A program made the position numbers and the translations under genes. Below the pieces are notes generated by a model. It saw only the letters and a list, made by a program, of their open reading frames with translations, had not been told where the DNA came from and ran no database searches. This document shows, piece after piece, positions 28,001-51,690 of a stretch of 64,000 nucleotides of DNA. The DNA lies in assembly GCA_947359465.1 (NCBI GenBank), contig OX375873.1:60235573-60299572 (forward strand), written 5' to 3'. The DNA is from Metellina segmentata (taxonomy: Eukaryota; Arthropoda; Arachnida; Araneae; Tetragnathidae). Within the stretch, counting starts at the first letter, position 1. Every line of letters begins with the position of its first letter.

Positions 28001-28832
28001 CTTGTTTGTTAGAAGAGGAGTACCTGTGTGTGTATGAAAGAGAAAACTAAAGTAAATATAATTTTCCCTCAAAAGTACAAACTAAACTTCATGAGCTGAA
28101 TATCATTAATGCAGAAAAATGGAGGCATTATTCTAGTTCTTTTAATACTTTCATAATAGATTATATATTTCCAACTTCCTTGTTTTTAGTAAAAGGACAG
28201 TTCAATTTGGGAATTTTTATTCTGAACAAAAATGTTATCCAACAGACAAAAATTTTAAAACACCTTTGCACAATATTATGTGTGTACTTTCTAGCACAAA
28301 ATAAATCATTCTATTAATTTGTGAAATGAGACAAGATTTTATCACTGAGTGGTTAAAAATCATACTTTTGTTTTTTTTAAATCAAACTCAATTTTAAAAA
28401 AAGCAAATCCATAGAAAGATGTAGAAGTTGAAAGATATGTTGTAATTATAATCTTGTTTTGTTCATATTCATGTACATAACAAGAAATGTCAGTCAAAGA
28501 ATTTTGTGTAAATTCTGCTGACTACTTTTAAAACAAGAAATGAAATGCAATTTAACCTGCCATAAAATTTTAAATGAAATCATTTTACCAGCTTTTCCAT
28601 TCATGCTTTCAAAATATAAAAGAAACTCTTAAACTTATTTTTACCGAAGTAAAGGTTTCATAGCATGTTGAGCTGCCAAATGAAGAGGAGTATTGTGCTT
28701 CAAAGAATCCCCATATGATGAGTTTGGATCCAAGTTATGTTGTAACTCAGTGGAATTCTGAAAAGTCTGAAGAGCAGCATATTCATCACCGTTTTGCAAA
28801 TACTTCCGAAATTTGCTGGAAGAGCTACCCAT
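1216..28832 (-). CDS. ANKIB1: ANKIB1-like ankyrin repeat and RING-IBR-RING E3 ubiquitin ligase, 19 coding exons, 880 aa
   Basis: RBR-type E3 ligase of the Ariadne group. The family takes ubiquitin from an E2 onto a RING2 cysteine and then passes it to substrate. Exons on the minus strand, with GT donors and AG acceptors and phases that all agree: 28645-28832, 27077-27275, 26354-26410, 26120-26245, 25985-26038, 25783-25900, 23136-23344, 22041-22126, 19547-19691, 19282-19454, 17459-17547, 13983-14113, 13453-13587, 12972-13058, 6695-6907, 5893-6120, 3379-3550, 2349-2462, 1216-1334. They total 2643 nt. The start [18 protein letters not shown] matches the characteristic ANKIB1 N-terminus, a possible N-myristoylation context. 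An in-frame AG acceptor just upstream (exon edge near 28859) implies a further non-coding 5' exon. Exon 18 could instead start at 2459, which changes one residue. The final TGA overlaps a possible donor (AG|GTGAGAAT at 1219-1220), so a longer C-terminal isoform cannot be excluded. The vertebrate protein is longer at the C-terminus. Confidence 0.93.
4442..4524. repeat. AT/ACAT microsatellite
   Basis: Simple repeat of TATA and TACATA units within ANKIB1 intron 16 (3551-5892). The rest of that intron up to about 5.5 kb is AT-rich and shows no gene. Confidence 0.85.
5512..5790 (+). mobile_element. tRNA-derived SINE-like element (family E)
   Basis: A polymerase III A-box-like stretch (AGTGGTCAAGATGTAGGC) is followed about 25 bases later by a B-box-like GGTTCAAATCT, then an unrelated body of ~220 bp. 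Pattern and spacing fit the head of a tRNA-derived SINE. I found no second copy in this window, and the target duplications were not resolved. Confidence 0.55.
7309..8790 (-). pseudogene. Tc1-like transposase pseudogene, split by a second transposon
   Basis: Read on the minus strand, 8760 down to 8546 gives the first catalytic part ([16 protein letters not shown], then [12 protein letters not shown]). The frame resumes at 7726 down to about 7320 with [40 protein letters not shown] and [15 protein letters not shown]. These are Tc1/mariner-type motifs: the first Asp in RDESHF, the second in LLDNARPH and the Glu in HIEHIW. Several stops (for example just after ILTA, and in place of the Pro after LPW) show that it is dead. 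The two halves are separated by the element at 7735-8537. Located in ANKIB1 intron 14. Terminal repeats of this host element were not found. Confidence 0.8.
7735..8537 (+). mobile_element. 803-bp non-autonomous DNA transposon nested in the Tc1 copy
   Basis: Near-identical inverted ends: GGTACAGCTACACTCTACG at 7735 and, on the other strand from 8537, GGAACAGTTACACTCTACG. The match continues for roughly 50 bp (TTTATGAGTGATGG / TTTATGAGCGATGG). It is flanked by a perfect 8-bp target duplication, CGGCTATT, at 7727-7734 and 8538-8545. The interior is AT-rich and has no open frame that looks like a transposase. An 8-bp duplication and GG-starting ends are compatible with Merlin-like elements, but hAT or P-type origin cannot be excluded. 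It must be younger than the Tc1 copy it interrupts. Confidence 0.85.
8800..10406. other. Intronic sequence without recognised features
   Basis: Part of ANKIB1 intron 14. AT-rich. A 64-codon plus-strand frame at 9173-9367 ([12 protein letters not shown]...) has no family that I recognise and no supporting splice sites, and I do not treat it as a gene. Confidence 0.4.
10410..10911. mobile_element. PIF/Harbinger-like MITE, 502 bp
   Basis: The ends are inverted repeats: GGATAGGCCTCCACTTG at 10410 and, from the other strand at 10911, GGCTAGGCCACCACTTG. Both are flanked by a TTA trinucleotide (10407-10409 and 10912-10914), the target size typical of PIF/Harbinger. No coding capacity. Its first 200 bp contain a second foldback (10427-10620). 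Confidence 0.7.
11820..12290. repeat. Degenerate ~187-bp repeats inside the Helitron
   Basis: The phrase CCAACTTTTGATTGCATCG at about 11827 recurs, with changes, near 12014 and 12200. Each copy is followed by a run of ATTTATTAACCAATTT-like sequence and GTAAGAAAGAGT. A second pair of blocks, around CCTAAACTAATAGCCG, occurs near 11530 and again near 12553. Confidence 0.6.
12706..12730. repeat. CGG trinucleotide repeat, about 8 units
   Basis: A short (CGG)n run next to the Helitron 5' end, conspicuous in an AT-rich intron. Confidence 0.9.
13453..22126 (-). CDS. ANKIB1: ANKIB1 exons 8-13: RING1-IBR-RING2 catalytic module
   Basis: RING1 opens at Cys318 (CAIC, then [11 protein letters not shown]) and continues in exon 9 with ILCPAFGC. 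The IBR spans exons 10-11, with WCPYPGC, then [25 protein letters not shown]2 lies in exons 12-13: [19 protein letters not shown], then [16 protein letters not shown]. By family analogy the catalytic thioester cysteine is Cys518 in the GCNHM motif. All zinc ligands that I could check are present, so the ligase should be active. The introns around these exons (8 to 12) hold a Tc1 element, SINE tails, a pogo-like MITE and an unassigned GC-richer block, none of which disturb splice sites. Confidence 0.92.
14390..14617 (+). mobile_element. Degraded SINE 3' tails
   Basis: Two successive fragments resemble the 3' part of SINE family A: a version of TTAATAGGTTGTTGTGTTGG at 14452, and GTTGCTCTAGTACAACATTA with an ATTACTAATTACC tail at 14560-14597, followed by AGATCTTTCCCTTAGG. 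At 14390-14425 there is also a segment (TGTGACAGTTCTTTTCATGG) that recurs in reverse near 34588-34622, so it belongs to another dispersed repeat. Confidence 0.5.
14618..14770 (+). mobile_element. hAT-type element 5' end, truncated
   Basis: Begins CAGTGCTTCCCCAAGTGTGG followed by TACGCATACCCCC, the familiar start of many hAT elements (CAGTG... ends). It interrupts a SINE fragment (CCCTTAGGA just before). No matching opposite end was found downstream, so the element is truncated or its other end has decayed. Confidence 0.5.
15616..16903 (+). mobile_element. Tc1-like transposon, 1288 bp, with terminal repeats
   Basis: Inverted ends CACTGGTGAAATAAATTAAG at 15616 and, from 16903 on the minus strand, CACTGGTGTAAGAAATTAAG. 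Both are bordered by TA (15614-15615 and 16904-16905), the Tc1/mariner target. The size is typical of Tc1 elements. Inserted in ANKIB1 intron 11. Confidence 0.92.
15884..16787 (+). pseudogene. Tc1 transposase (DD34E) pseudogene
   Basis: ATG at 15884 begins a helix-turn-helix segment ([20 protein letters not shown]) that ends at a TGA where the family normally has Trp. Sequence between this and the catalytic domain is deleted. The catalytic part resumes near 16090: FTDESRF (first Asp), then after a frameshift near 16275 [11 protein letters not shown] (second Asp) and LNPIEHVWD, with 34 residues between Asp and Glu. It therefore carries one stop, one large deletion and one frameshift, and cannot make an active protein. 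Confidence 0.9.
18555..18962. mobile_element. pogo/Tc1-type MITE, 408 bp
   Basis: Ends CAGTACATAGTCCGGAATC at 18555 and CAGTACAAAGTCCCAAATCC from 18962 on the other strand, each next to TA (18553-18554, 18963-18964). No coding frame. Lies in ANKIB1 intron 10. Confidence 0.75.
20740..21660. other. GC-richer block in ANKIB1 intron 8, origin unknown
   Basis: About 0.9 kb whose base composition is clearly higher in G+C than the AT-rich intron around it, with sharp edges near 20.74 and 21.66 kb. Several frames of 70-115 codons exist on both strands, but none has recognisable motifs. I found no terminal repeats or tRNA-like boxes. It may be an old transposon interior or an inserted copy of other genomic sequence. 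Confidence 0.35.
23880..24015 (-). mobile_element. SINE family C fragment
   Basis: Reverse orientation. It shares the CTTCTRTGTCAG body and the downstream GGCTTTTGTACTCTAACC tail with copies near 25.3, 32.65 and 52.5 kb. A short GT/G-run microsatellite (23870-23892) sits at its tail side. Confidence 0.5.
25320..25490 (-). mobile_element. SINE family C copy
   Basis: Reverse orientation. The body CTTCTGTGTCAGTAAAACTT and a segment TGGCCAAATATGGCCCTTGC match the better-preserved copy at 52446-52690. Located in ANKIB1 intron 6. Confidence 0.55.
26120..28832 (-). CDS. ANKIB1: ANKIB1 exons 1-4: N-terminus and ankyrin repeats
   Basis: These exons encode residues 1-190. Ankyrin consensus pieces are visible in order: [18 protein letters not shown] near residues 46-63, [12 protein letters not shown] at about 79-90, [18 protein letters not shown] in exon 3 (about 131-148), and a fourth helix pair opening with [10 protein letters not shown] in exon 4. 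TPLH and ALHYAA are the hallmark tetrapeptide region of ankyrin repeats, which bind protein partners. Exon 3 codes exactly 19 residues in phase 0, most of one repeat. The family comparison is from memory; the motifs are read directly. Confidence 0.9.
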
Positions 28833-44736
<15,904 letters not shown>

Positions 44737-44754
44737 CATGTATTTTGTTTTGTA

Positions 44755-44760
44755 AATAAA
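44755..44760 (+). terminator. Polyadenylation signal of DUS2
   Basis: AATAAA 19 bases after the DUS2 stop codon. It is the first canonical hexamer downstream and would give a very short 3' UTR. Confidence 0.7.
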
Positions 44761-46123
44761 TATTTGTGTGAGAAATTGTTTTCATTTTGATCCTATTTTT
44801 AAAAGTGAATACATTTTTATTCTTGTACTGAAACAACTATTTTTACAACATTGATTATTAACTATAAACATTGCAAACAAATACCTCAAGTTTATAACTC
44901 GATGAAAAACCTTAATACAGACTTGCCCTTTCGGACAGTACAGCATTATTTTTCAAAACGGTTTTAACAGGCTAGAATCAAATTTTTTTGCTGTGAATTT
45001 TTTTATGTTACAAAGTTACACTGAGAGTAGAATTGTTTTCATCAATGTAAAAACTTCTTGTAGCCAGAGATATAGTGAATATTTGAATCCACCTTTAGGT
45101 TCAGTTGTATTTCAATCTATGGGAATTTGGATTGAATTGAAGTTTAATCTAATACTTAATAAATAAATATACGTACATATGGATGCTTTCCCGCAAATGA
45201 TGAAATACTTTTTAAAAAGTTAGTGCTTGAATTTAAAAATTAATGTATCAGAACTTAAATTTTTCACTTGCGGAAAAGGAAAACTTGCATCTTGGAGGCT
45301 TTGTAAAACCAGTGTATAAACAAATCTCAAATAAGTCATCACCTTTCTAAACATTGAATTCAAATAATAAAAATATAAACTCATATTCACAGATATTTAT
45401 TTGTGTTACACATATATGATGGTGATTGTTCAACACGATACAACATTTAAAAAAATTCTACACATGCAATTTTTTAAAACATGTGCAATTTTGTGTTTAT
45501 ACCCTAAATACCCAGGTACTAGTTCAGTGGTTTTCAATTTTTAGCATTTAAACCAATAAATCTAAATATGGTTTGGCTAAATGGTTAAAGGATGAGTCTA
45601 AAGAGCTTAAGGAAAAAATAAGCTATGATTATAAAAATTCGAATTCATCTCGAATGGAATAAACTTTTACTTTTAGCTGTATATTAATGAATTAATTTTG
45701 GTACGATAGACAGTTTTCAGCTTTTTCTTTTAGTGTTATCTGGTGAAGCTTTACTGTGGACTTTAATGAGCAATGCTATCCTTATGCAATTGTATAGAAG
45801 TGCTGATGTGTATGCAGAGTTTTGAAGATACAGATAAATTTTGCTTAATTTTCTGTCTGATGTTTGTAATGTTTTCTTTTAATAATTTTCAATTTAATGC
45901 TGCAAAATGCAAATATTTTAACATCATAGTGTTATTATTGTTAGGGCCAGGCCATAGTTTTTTATTTAGCTATCTGATACAATGCCTCTTGTGTTATTAA
46001 ATTTAAGGCAATCGTATTTTTAAAGTACTATCAGTACACACTCACCATTCAGTGTAGTCCTGAAATAGCACTACTAGACAAACTTAAAATAATTTTTCTC
46101 TAGTAAAAATGAAATAGCACTCT
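44761..46123. other. Intergenic sequence downstream of DUS2
   Basis: AT-rich with no gene, RNA or repeat structure that I can support. Short frames here have no recognisable content. Confidence 0.5.
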
Positions 46124-46137
46124 CTTGTCCCAACTCC

Positions 46138-46457
46138 AGCCGACCAACCGGTATAGTAGTTAAGGTGTTAGCCTCTAGATCGGAAGGTTCCGGGTTCAGG
46201 CATGGTTGTTTGTAAACGTATGGTGTAGAGGCGGTTGGTGCACCTTAAATCTGTCGTGGCCGAAAGTCCTCACGTTGGGTTGGCGTGGAAGTTTGGAGAG
46301 TGGGGTGCCAGCTCAGGTGTTGCTTCGTCATCTGACCGTGGTTCAAAATTACGAGGTGTCGTCCTCGGATCTTTCCCTTAAGGGATTGATCCCGGACCGT
46401 CGTCAATAGCCCGTTGTGTTGCTCTAGTACGACGTTAACTAAAATTACCGAAATTAC
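46138..46457 (+). mobile_element. SINE family A, complete, with 14-bp target duplication
   Basis: Head GCCGACCAACCGGTATAGTA (A box), body, and tail ACGTTAACTAAAATTACCG. Flanked by perfect CTTGTCCCAACTCC at 46124-46137 and 46458-46471. The B box region is deleted (GGTTCAGGCATGG instead of GGTTCGAATCC...). The translated 67-residue frame that crosses it is not a gene. Confidence 0.9.
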
Positions 46458-46636
46458 CTTGTCCCAACTCCCTTAAAACTTCAAATAAGCAAGCTGCCCA
46501 AATCAACAGGGCGATCTGCATCCCTGATCAGATAAACGCTCGTGTTGGATGCGTTGAAATGCGACGGAAAAAATTTAGAAAAAAATTTTATTGGTGCGGG
46601 AATAGACCTAACTTCACTTATGTGTGCTCCGCGCCT

Positions 46637-46885
46637 TTTGGAAATGGTCCGGGATCGATCCGAAAAGGGAGTTGCGAGGACACCACCACGTAATTTTGAA
46701 CCACGGTCAGATGACGAGGCAACACCTGAAATGGCACCCTACTCTCCAAACTTCTAAGCCAACGTGAGGACATTTGCGGCCACGACGGATTTAGCGTGCA
46801 CCAGCCCCCTTTGTACACGGCGGTCTTGGGCTGGATTCGAACTCGCAACCCGTCGATGCCCTTCCAACCTTGTATCACGGTCTTA
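46637..46885 (-). mobile_element. SINE family B, reverse orientation
   Basis: Reading on the minus strand: head AGGTTGGAAGGGCATCGACG, B box GAGTTCGAATCC, then the CCGTGTACAAAGGGGGCTGG linker and the shared body (TGACCGTGGTTCAAAATTAC). The 3' portion is diverged. Confidence 0.75.
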
Positions 46886-47019
46886 GAAATAACATTTTAG
46901 TGCTGAAATGAAGATATAATGTATTGCATTATATTTAACTTTTGACACTACCAGAAATTAGTGGACCGGACAGCAAGATGTGATGGTATAAGGGAAAGAG
47001 TACATGCCTTAATAGGGGA

Positions 47020-47490
47020 ATGGTTCCCATGTGTTACAATTACACTAGCAACCTTTCTGGGCATACTTTCAACAAGGTTTTGATACACAAATATGGTATT
47101 TGTGTCCATTCCTGCTGCAAGAATGTCGCCAGCTCAGCTGTAGATTTCGGACGGGGTTCCCTGGTCCGTAAGCGTCGCACCAATGTCCTATGGAGTTTAG
47201 GTCGGGACTCTGAGCAGGCCAGGTAAGACGTTTCACATCCACATCTCGATACCACTGCTTGACAGAAGCTGCAACATGACATGGAGCGTTGTCGTCCTGG
47301 AAGTAAAATTCATACATTCCATAAAATTGCCAGAGCTTAGGAAGAACCTGATTGTCCAAAATGGTCATTTAGACGTCGGTGTTCAATTTAACAGGAACAA
47401 CATGCAAAGATCCCAGGCCATACCACAAAAAACACTCCCAAACAAGTAGTCGGATCTTGTGCAAATCCGCTGCCGTCCGTTCCATTATTG
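47020..47490 (-). pseudogene. Tc1-like transposase C-terminal fragment
   Basis: The minus-strand frame 47368-47069 (MTILDNQVLPKLWQFYGMYE) contains FQDDNAPCHVA and WPAQSPDLNSIGH. The second catalytic Asp is present, but the Glu of the usual PIEH reads Gly. Upstream on the same strand LVWECFLWYGLG is separated by an in-frame stop. No terminal repeats were found. Confidence 0.8.
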
Positions 47491-48034
47491 TAGGGTAGTG
47501 TATATCACTAAAAATTCTATTTTTTATATCCCCACATATCTATCTGGGATTTCATAGGGCGCACCTAGGCATGTCACCAGCGTCCTGGGGCACATTATTT
47601 GAAAAGAACTGGTCTAAAATATTTTGTCAAGAAAATGTGCATAAATAAAATTTTATACTCGTACATTTTACCCCATTCGCCATAAAAAAATTTTCATTCC
47701 GCTCAGTTTAGTTGTCTACACTATCCATATCACAACTTAACAAAGATAAGAGAAAAGATTTCTGTAACACATGACATTTCGTATAAACTGTTTACACTTG
47801 GCGCCTGCATTGTGTAACATCACAAGTGTTTCATCTTGTCAATCCTTTTAAACAACACGTCACCACTCCTATTGAAATTTTCGAAGTGGATAGCACAGCT
47901 TTCCATTTCACAGCTTCTGTGTATTCAACGTGGGAGCTGAAAGTGAAGCTGACAAACCGCGTGTTATATCCACTACGATGGTGAGATAATCGAAATAAGT
48001 TGAATAGTTTTATTCAAAGTCCTCCCACTTCCGA

Positions 48035-48645
48035 GGGTAGCCCGGTTGGAAGAGCATCGGATTAGCAACCGGAGGAATGTGAATTCGAATCCAGCCAAGG
48101 ACAGTCGTGTAAAAAAGGTAATGGTAATTTTAGTTAACGTCGCACTAGAGCAACACAACGGGCTATTGACGACGGTCCGGAATCAGTCCCTTAAGGGAAA
48201 GAATCGAGGACAACACCTCGTAATTTTGAACCACGGTCAGATGACGAAGCAACACCTGAACTGGCACCCCACTGTCCAAACTTCCACGCCAACCCAACGT
48301 GAGGACTTTCGGCCACGACCGATTTAAGGTGCACCAGCCGCCTCTACACCATACGTTTACAAACATCCATGCCCGGACCCGGATTCGAACCAGGAACCTT
48401 CCGATCTAGAGGCTAACACCTTAACCACTATACCGGTTAGTCGGCGTGTAAAAAAGGAACTGGTGTACGTTAAATCCGTCGTGTCCTAAAATGTCCTCTC
48501 GTTGACGTGGTGTGGAAGTTTGGAGAGTGGGGTACCAGCTCAGGTCTTGTCTCGTTATCTGACCGTGGTTAAGGGGTTGATCCCGGACTTTCATTAATAG
48601 CCCGTCGTGTAGCTCCAGTGTGAAGTTAATTTTAAATAAATACCA
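48035..48645 (+). mobile_element. SINE family B interrupted by a family A copy
   Basis: The head GGTAGCCCGGTTGGAAGAGC and B box GAATTCGAATCC end at 48118. The element resumes at 48446/48458 with ACTGGTGTACGTTAAATCC and the shared body, ending AAATAAATACCAAAACC. The interruption is the SINE at 48119-48445. Confidence 0.88.
48119..48445 (-). mobile_element. SINE family A inserted in SINE B
   Basis: A complete reverse-orientation copy, 327 bp, from tail (TAATGGTAATTTTAGTTAAC on plus) to head (CTATACCGGTTAGTCGGC on plus). The perfect 12-bp duplication GTGTAAAAAAGG occurs at 48107-48118 and 48446-48457. Confidence 0.92.
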
Positions 48646-48726
48646 AAACCCAAGGATATCGATCCTAAAATTACATGAATATCTTGAGTTACAAAATATT
48701 AAGTGATTGATGCTTAAATTCCTTTG

Positions 48727-49058
48727 GCCGACCAACCGGTATAGTGGTTAAGGAGTTAGCCTCTAGATCGGAAGGTTCCTGGTTCGAATCCGGGTCCGGG
48801 CATGGATATTTGTAAGCGTATGGCGTAGAGGCGGCTGGTTCACCTTAAATCTGTCGTGGCCGAAAGTCCTCACGTTGGGTTGGCGTGGAAGTTTGGAGAG
48901 TGGGGTGCCAGCTCAGGTGTTGCTTCGTCATCTGACCGTGGTTCAAAATTACAAAGTGTTGTCCTCGGATCTTTCCCTCAAGGGACTGATCCCGGACCGT
49001 CGTCAATAGCCCGTTGTGTTGCTCTAGTACGACGTTAACTAAAATTACCAATTACCTT
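48727..49058 (+). mobile_element. SINE family A, near-complete
   Basis: GCCGACCAACCGGTATAGTG, B box GGTTCGAATCCGGG and an AAAATTACCAATTACC tail. Short flanking repeat CCTTTG on each side (48721-48726 and just after the tail). It interrupts a unit that is seen uninterrupted at 49498-49565. Confidence 0.85.
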
Positions 49059-49065
49059 TGTAATC

Positions 49066-49362
49066 CTAGATCGGAAGGTTCCTGGTTCGAATCCGGGCCC
49101 GGGCATGGATGTTTGTAAACGTATGGTGTAGAGGCGGCTGGTGCACCTTAAATCTGTCGTGGCCGAAAGTCCTCACGTTGGGTTGGCGTGGAAGTTTGGA
49201 GAGTGGGGTGCCAGCTCAGGTGTTGCTTCGTCATCTGACCGTGGTTCAAAATTACGAGGTGTTGTCCTCGGATCTTTCCCTAAAGGGACTGATCCCGAAC
49301 CGTCGTCAATAGCCCGTTGTGTTGCTCTAGTACGACGTTAACTAAAAAATTACCAATTACCT
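49066..49362 (+). mobile_element. SINE family A, 5'-truncated
   Basis: Starts within the head at CTAGATCGGAAGGTTCCTGG, retains the B box and the full body, and ends AAAAAATTACCAATTACC. Confidence 0.82.
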
Positions 49363-49375
49363 AAAATTAGATGAT

Positions 49376-49497
49376 ATTAATGGTAATTTTTAGTTAACGT
49401 CGTACTAGAGCAACATAACGGGCTATTGACCACGATCCGGGATCAGTCCCTTAAGAGAAAGATCCGAGGACAGCACCTCGTAATTTTGAACCACGGT
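49376..49497 (-). mobile_element. SINE family A, 3' part only
   Basis: A reverse copy broken off within the body (CCACGGT). The bordering phrase CCTAAAATTAGATGA occurs at both ends (49360-49374 and 49497-49511), consistent with a target duplication and 5' truncation during reverse transcription. Confidence 0.75.
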
Positions 49498-49559
49498 CCT
49501 AAAATTAGATGAATATCGAGTTACAAAACATTAAGTCATTGATGCTTAAATTCCTTTGT

Positions 49560-49740
49560 AATCCGCGAGAGATATCACTTGCACCAATCCCCTTTGTACA
49601 CGACGGTCTTTGGTTGGATTCGAACTCGCAACTCCACCGCAATCGTTTAAAGCGTGAATAGGTCTTTGTGGTAAAAGGTAGGGCTAGGGGCGACGATCCG
49701 GGACCAACACCCCGAAGTGAAAGATCTGAGGACAACACCG
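49560..49740 (-). mobile_element. Rearranged SINE family B fragment
   Basis: The minus strand shows GAGTTCGAATCCAACC and CGTCGTGTACAAAGGGGATT, marks of the B head and linker. A displaced tail-like fragment (GATCCGGGACC) lies alongside. Confidence 0.5.
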
Positions 49741-50007
49741 CCGAACAACCGGTCTGGTGGTTAAAATGTTAGCCTCTATATCGGAAGGTTCCTGGTTTGA
49801 ATCCGGGTCCGGGCATGGATGTTGTAAGCGTATAGTGTAGTGGCGGATGGTGCACCTTAAATCTGTCGTGGCCGAAAGTCCTCATGTTGGGTTGGTGTGG
49901 AAGTTTGGAGAGTGAAATGCCAGTTCAGGTGTTGCTTCGTCATCTGTTGGTTCAAAACCACGTTGTGTTGCTCTAGTACGACGTTAACTAAAAATTACCA
50001 TTACCTG
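49741..50007 (+). mobile_element. SINE family A with internal deletion
   Basis: Head GCCGAACAACCGGTCTGGTG, B box GGTTTGAATCCGGG and part of the body. The segment from GGTTCAAAA jumps to CCACGTTGTGTTGCTCTAG, so the last third of the body is missing. Tail AAAAATTACCATTACC. Confidence 0.8.
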
Positions 50008-50064
50008 ATATTCTTTAAAAATCGACATCAATTTCAACGACCTGTCTTCGCAATCCAAAGTTAC

Positions 50065-50350
50065 GGGTTCCGCGAAAGCACAATTGGAAGAGCATCGGAT
50101 CAGCAATTGGAGGATTGCGAGTTCAAAACTAGGTACAGCCAAAGACAGTCGTGTACACGGGAGCTGGTTCACTTTAATTTTTTGAAGACTCAAATTTCTT
50201 GTAAGTTCATCTCTCGTATGATTGTTGTGAAGGTGTCGTTCTCGTCATCTGACAATAATTCAAAACTAAGAGGTTTTGTACTTAGATCATTCCCTTCGGG
50301 GTTGATTCCAGACAGTCACCAGTAGCCCGCTGTGATGCTCCAGTTAATAA
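50065..50350 (+). mobile_element. SINE family B, diverged
   Basis: Head AATTGGAAGAGCATCGGATC, B box region GCGAGTTCAAAAC, linker AGTCGTGTACACGGGAGCTG and tail ACCTACTTACTTACC. Confidence 0.7.
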
Positions 50351-50354
50351 CCTA

Positions 50355-50590
50355 CTTACTTACCAAAGTTAGGTTGTCCAAACGCCTCGCGAGATCAATC
50401 TTGAAAGGAAAGGTGTGAGGACACCTGATAATTTTGAACCACGGGTCAGATGACGAGGTCAGCACCTGAGGGGACACCCCGCCAACGTGCGTACGTTTCA
50501 GGCTACGACAGATTTAACCTGTACCAGTCATCACGTCTGCGAAGATCTTTGGTTGGATTGAATTTTGAACTCGCCACCATCCAGTTGCAG
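50355..50590 (-). mobile_element. SINE family B-like, diverged, reverse
   Basis: The plus strand shows ATAATTTTGAACCACGGGTC and TCAGATGACGAGGTCAGCAC, the complement of the shared body, followed by a decayed head region. Confidence 0.6.
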
Positions 50591-50591
50591 T

Positions 50592-50803
50592 AATGGTAAT
50601 TTTAGTTAACATCGTACTAGAGCAACACAACGGGTTTTTGACGACGGTCCGGGATCAGTCCCTTAAGGGAAAGATCCGAGGACAACACCTCGTAATTTTG
50701 AACCACGGTCAGATGACTAAGCGACACCTGAGCTGGCACCCCACTCTCCAAACTTCCACGCCAACCCAACGTGAGGACTTTCGGCCACGACAGATTTAAG
50801 GTA
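50592..50803 (-). mobile_element. SINE family A, 5'-truncated, reverse
   Basis: Tail to mid-body (GGTAATTTTAGTTAACATCG ... CGACAGATTTAAGGTA). The head is absent. Confidence 0.8.
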
Positions 50804-50804
50804 C

Positions 50805-51141
50805 TAATTGGTAATTGGTAATTTTTTATTTACGTCGTACTAGAGCAACACAAAGGGCTATTGACGACGGTCCGGGATCAGTCCCTTAAGGGAAAGATCC
50901 GAGGACAACACTTTGTAATTTTGAACCACGGTCAGATGACGAAGCAACACCTGAGCTGGCACCCCACTCTCCAAACTTCCACGCCAACCCAACGTGAGGA
51001 CTTTCGGCCACGACAGATTTAAGGTGCACCAGCCGCCTCTACACCATACGCTTACAAACATCCATGCCCGCACCCGGATTCGAACCAGGAACCTTCCGAT
51101 CTAGAGGCTAACAACTTAACCACTATACCGGTTGGTCGGCT
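50805..51141 (-). mobile_element. SINE family A, complete, reverse
   Basis: From the tail (GGTAATTGGTAATTTTTTATT) through the full body to CTATACCGGTTGGTCGGC at 51124-51141, with intact A and B boxes. Confidence 0.88.
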
Positions 51142-51195
51142 CTTTCCATACAGTATGGCCTCGTTACAGTGACGTAGATTAGCAACTGGATGGTG

Positions 51196-51480
51196 GCTGA
51201 CCAACCGGTATAGTGGTTAAGGTGTTAGCCTCTAGATCGGAAGGTTCCTGGTTCGAATCATGGTTCGGGCATGGATGTTTGTAAGCGTACGGTGTAGAGG
51301 CGGCTGGTGCACTTTAAATCTGTCTTGGCCGAAAGTCCTCACGTTGGGTTGGTGTGGAAGTTTGGAGAGTGGGATGCCAGCTCAGGTGTTGTTCCTTCCC
51401 TTAAGGGACTGATCCTGGACCGTCGTCAATAGCCCGTTCTGTTGCTCTAGTATGACGTTAACTAAAATTACCATTACCAC
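51196..51480 (+). mobile_element. SINE family A with internal deletion
   Basis: GCTGACCAACCGGTATAGTG, B box GGTTCGAATCATGG and the body up to CAGCTCAGGTGTTG, where it jumps to TTCCTTCCCTTAAGGG. Tail AAAATTACCATTACC. A small B-type fragment (ATTAGCAACTGGATGG) precedes it. Confidence 0.82.
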
Positions 51481-51596
51481 TGTATGAAAAGAAGTACTTG
51501 TCTTCAGATAGATGGTAGTTGAACTTACGTCGCACTGGAGACTTAAATTCCGGAGCAGATCGGTTTTTTGAATGCGGAAATTTCAACAGTGACCAT

Positions 51597-51690
51597 TGTA
51601 CCTCCTAGCTGGTATAATGATCAAGACGCTTGTCTGCCACGCAGTAGATCACGGGTTCGAATCCCGGTTTGCTAGCATATGGATGTTAGT
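51597..51690 (+). mobile_element. tRNA-Gly-like SINE head (family F)
   Basis: TCTGCCACGCAG resembles the anticodon arm of tRNA-Gly(GCC), followed by CGGGTTCGAATCCCGG, a perfect T-arm. The acceptor arms pair for only about 4 bases, so this is a tRNA-derived head, not a working tRNA gene. Confidence 0.55.

Noticed and set aside
46138..46230. tRNA genes at the many GGTTCGAATCC B boxes
   Set aside because: They are the heads of SINE copies: no full cloverleaf, and each is followed by the common SINE body and tail.
46206..51073. Recurring ~67-residue frames (MFVNVWCRGGWCTLNLSWPK and the reverse-frame [16 protein letters not shown]) suggesting a small multi-copy protein family
   Set aside because: Each coincides with a SINE A copy, on either strand, and their similarity is explained by the repeat DNA. 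No promoter, splice sites or protein-like conservation.
51597..51690. A functional tRNA-Gly gene
   Set aside because: The T-arm is perfect, but the acceptor stem pairs for only about four bases and repeat-like sequence follows.
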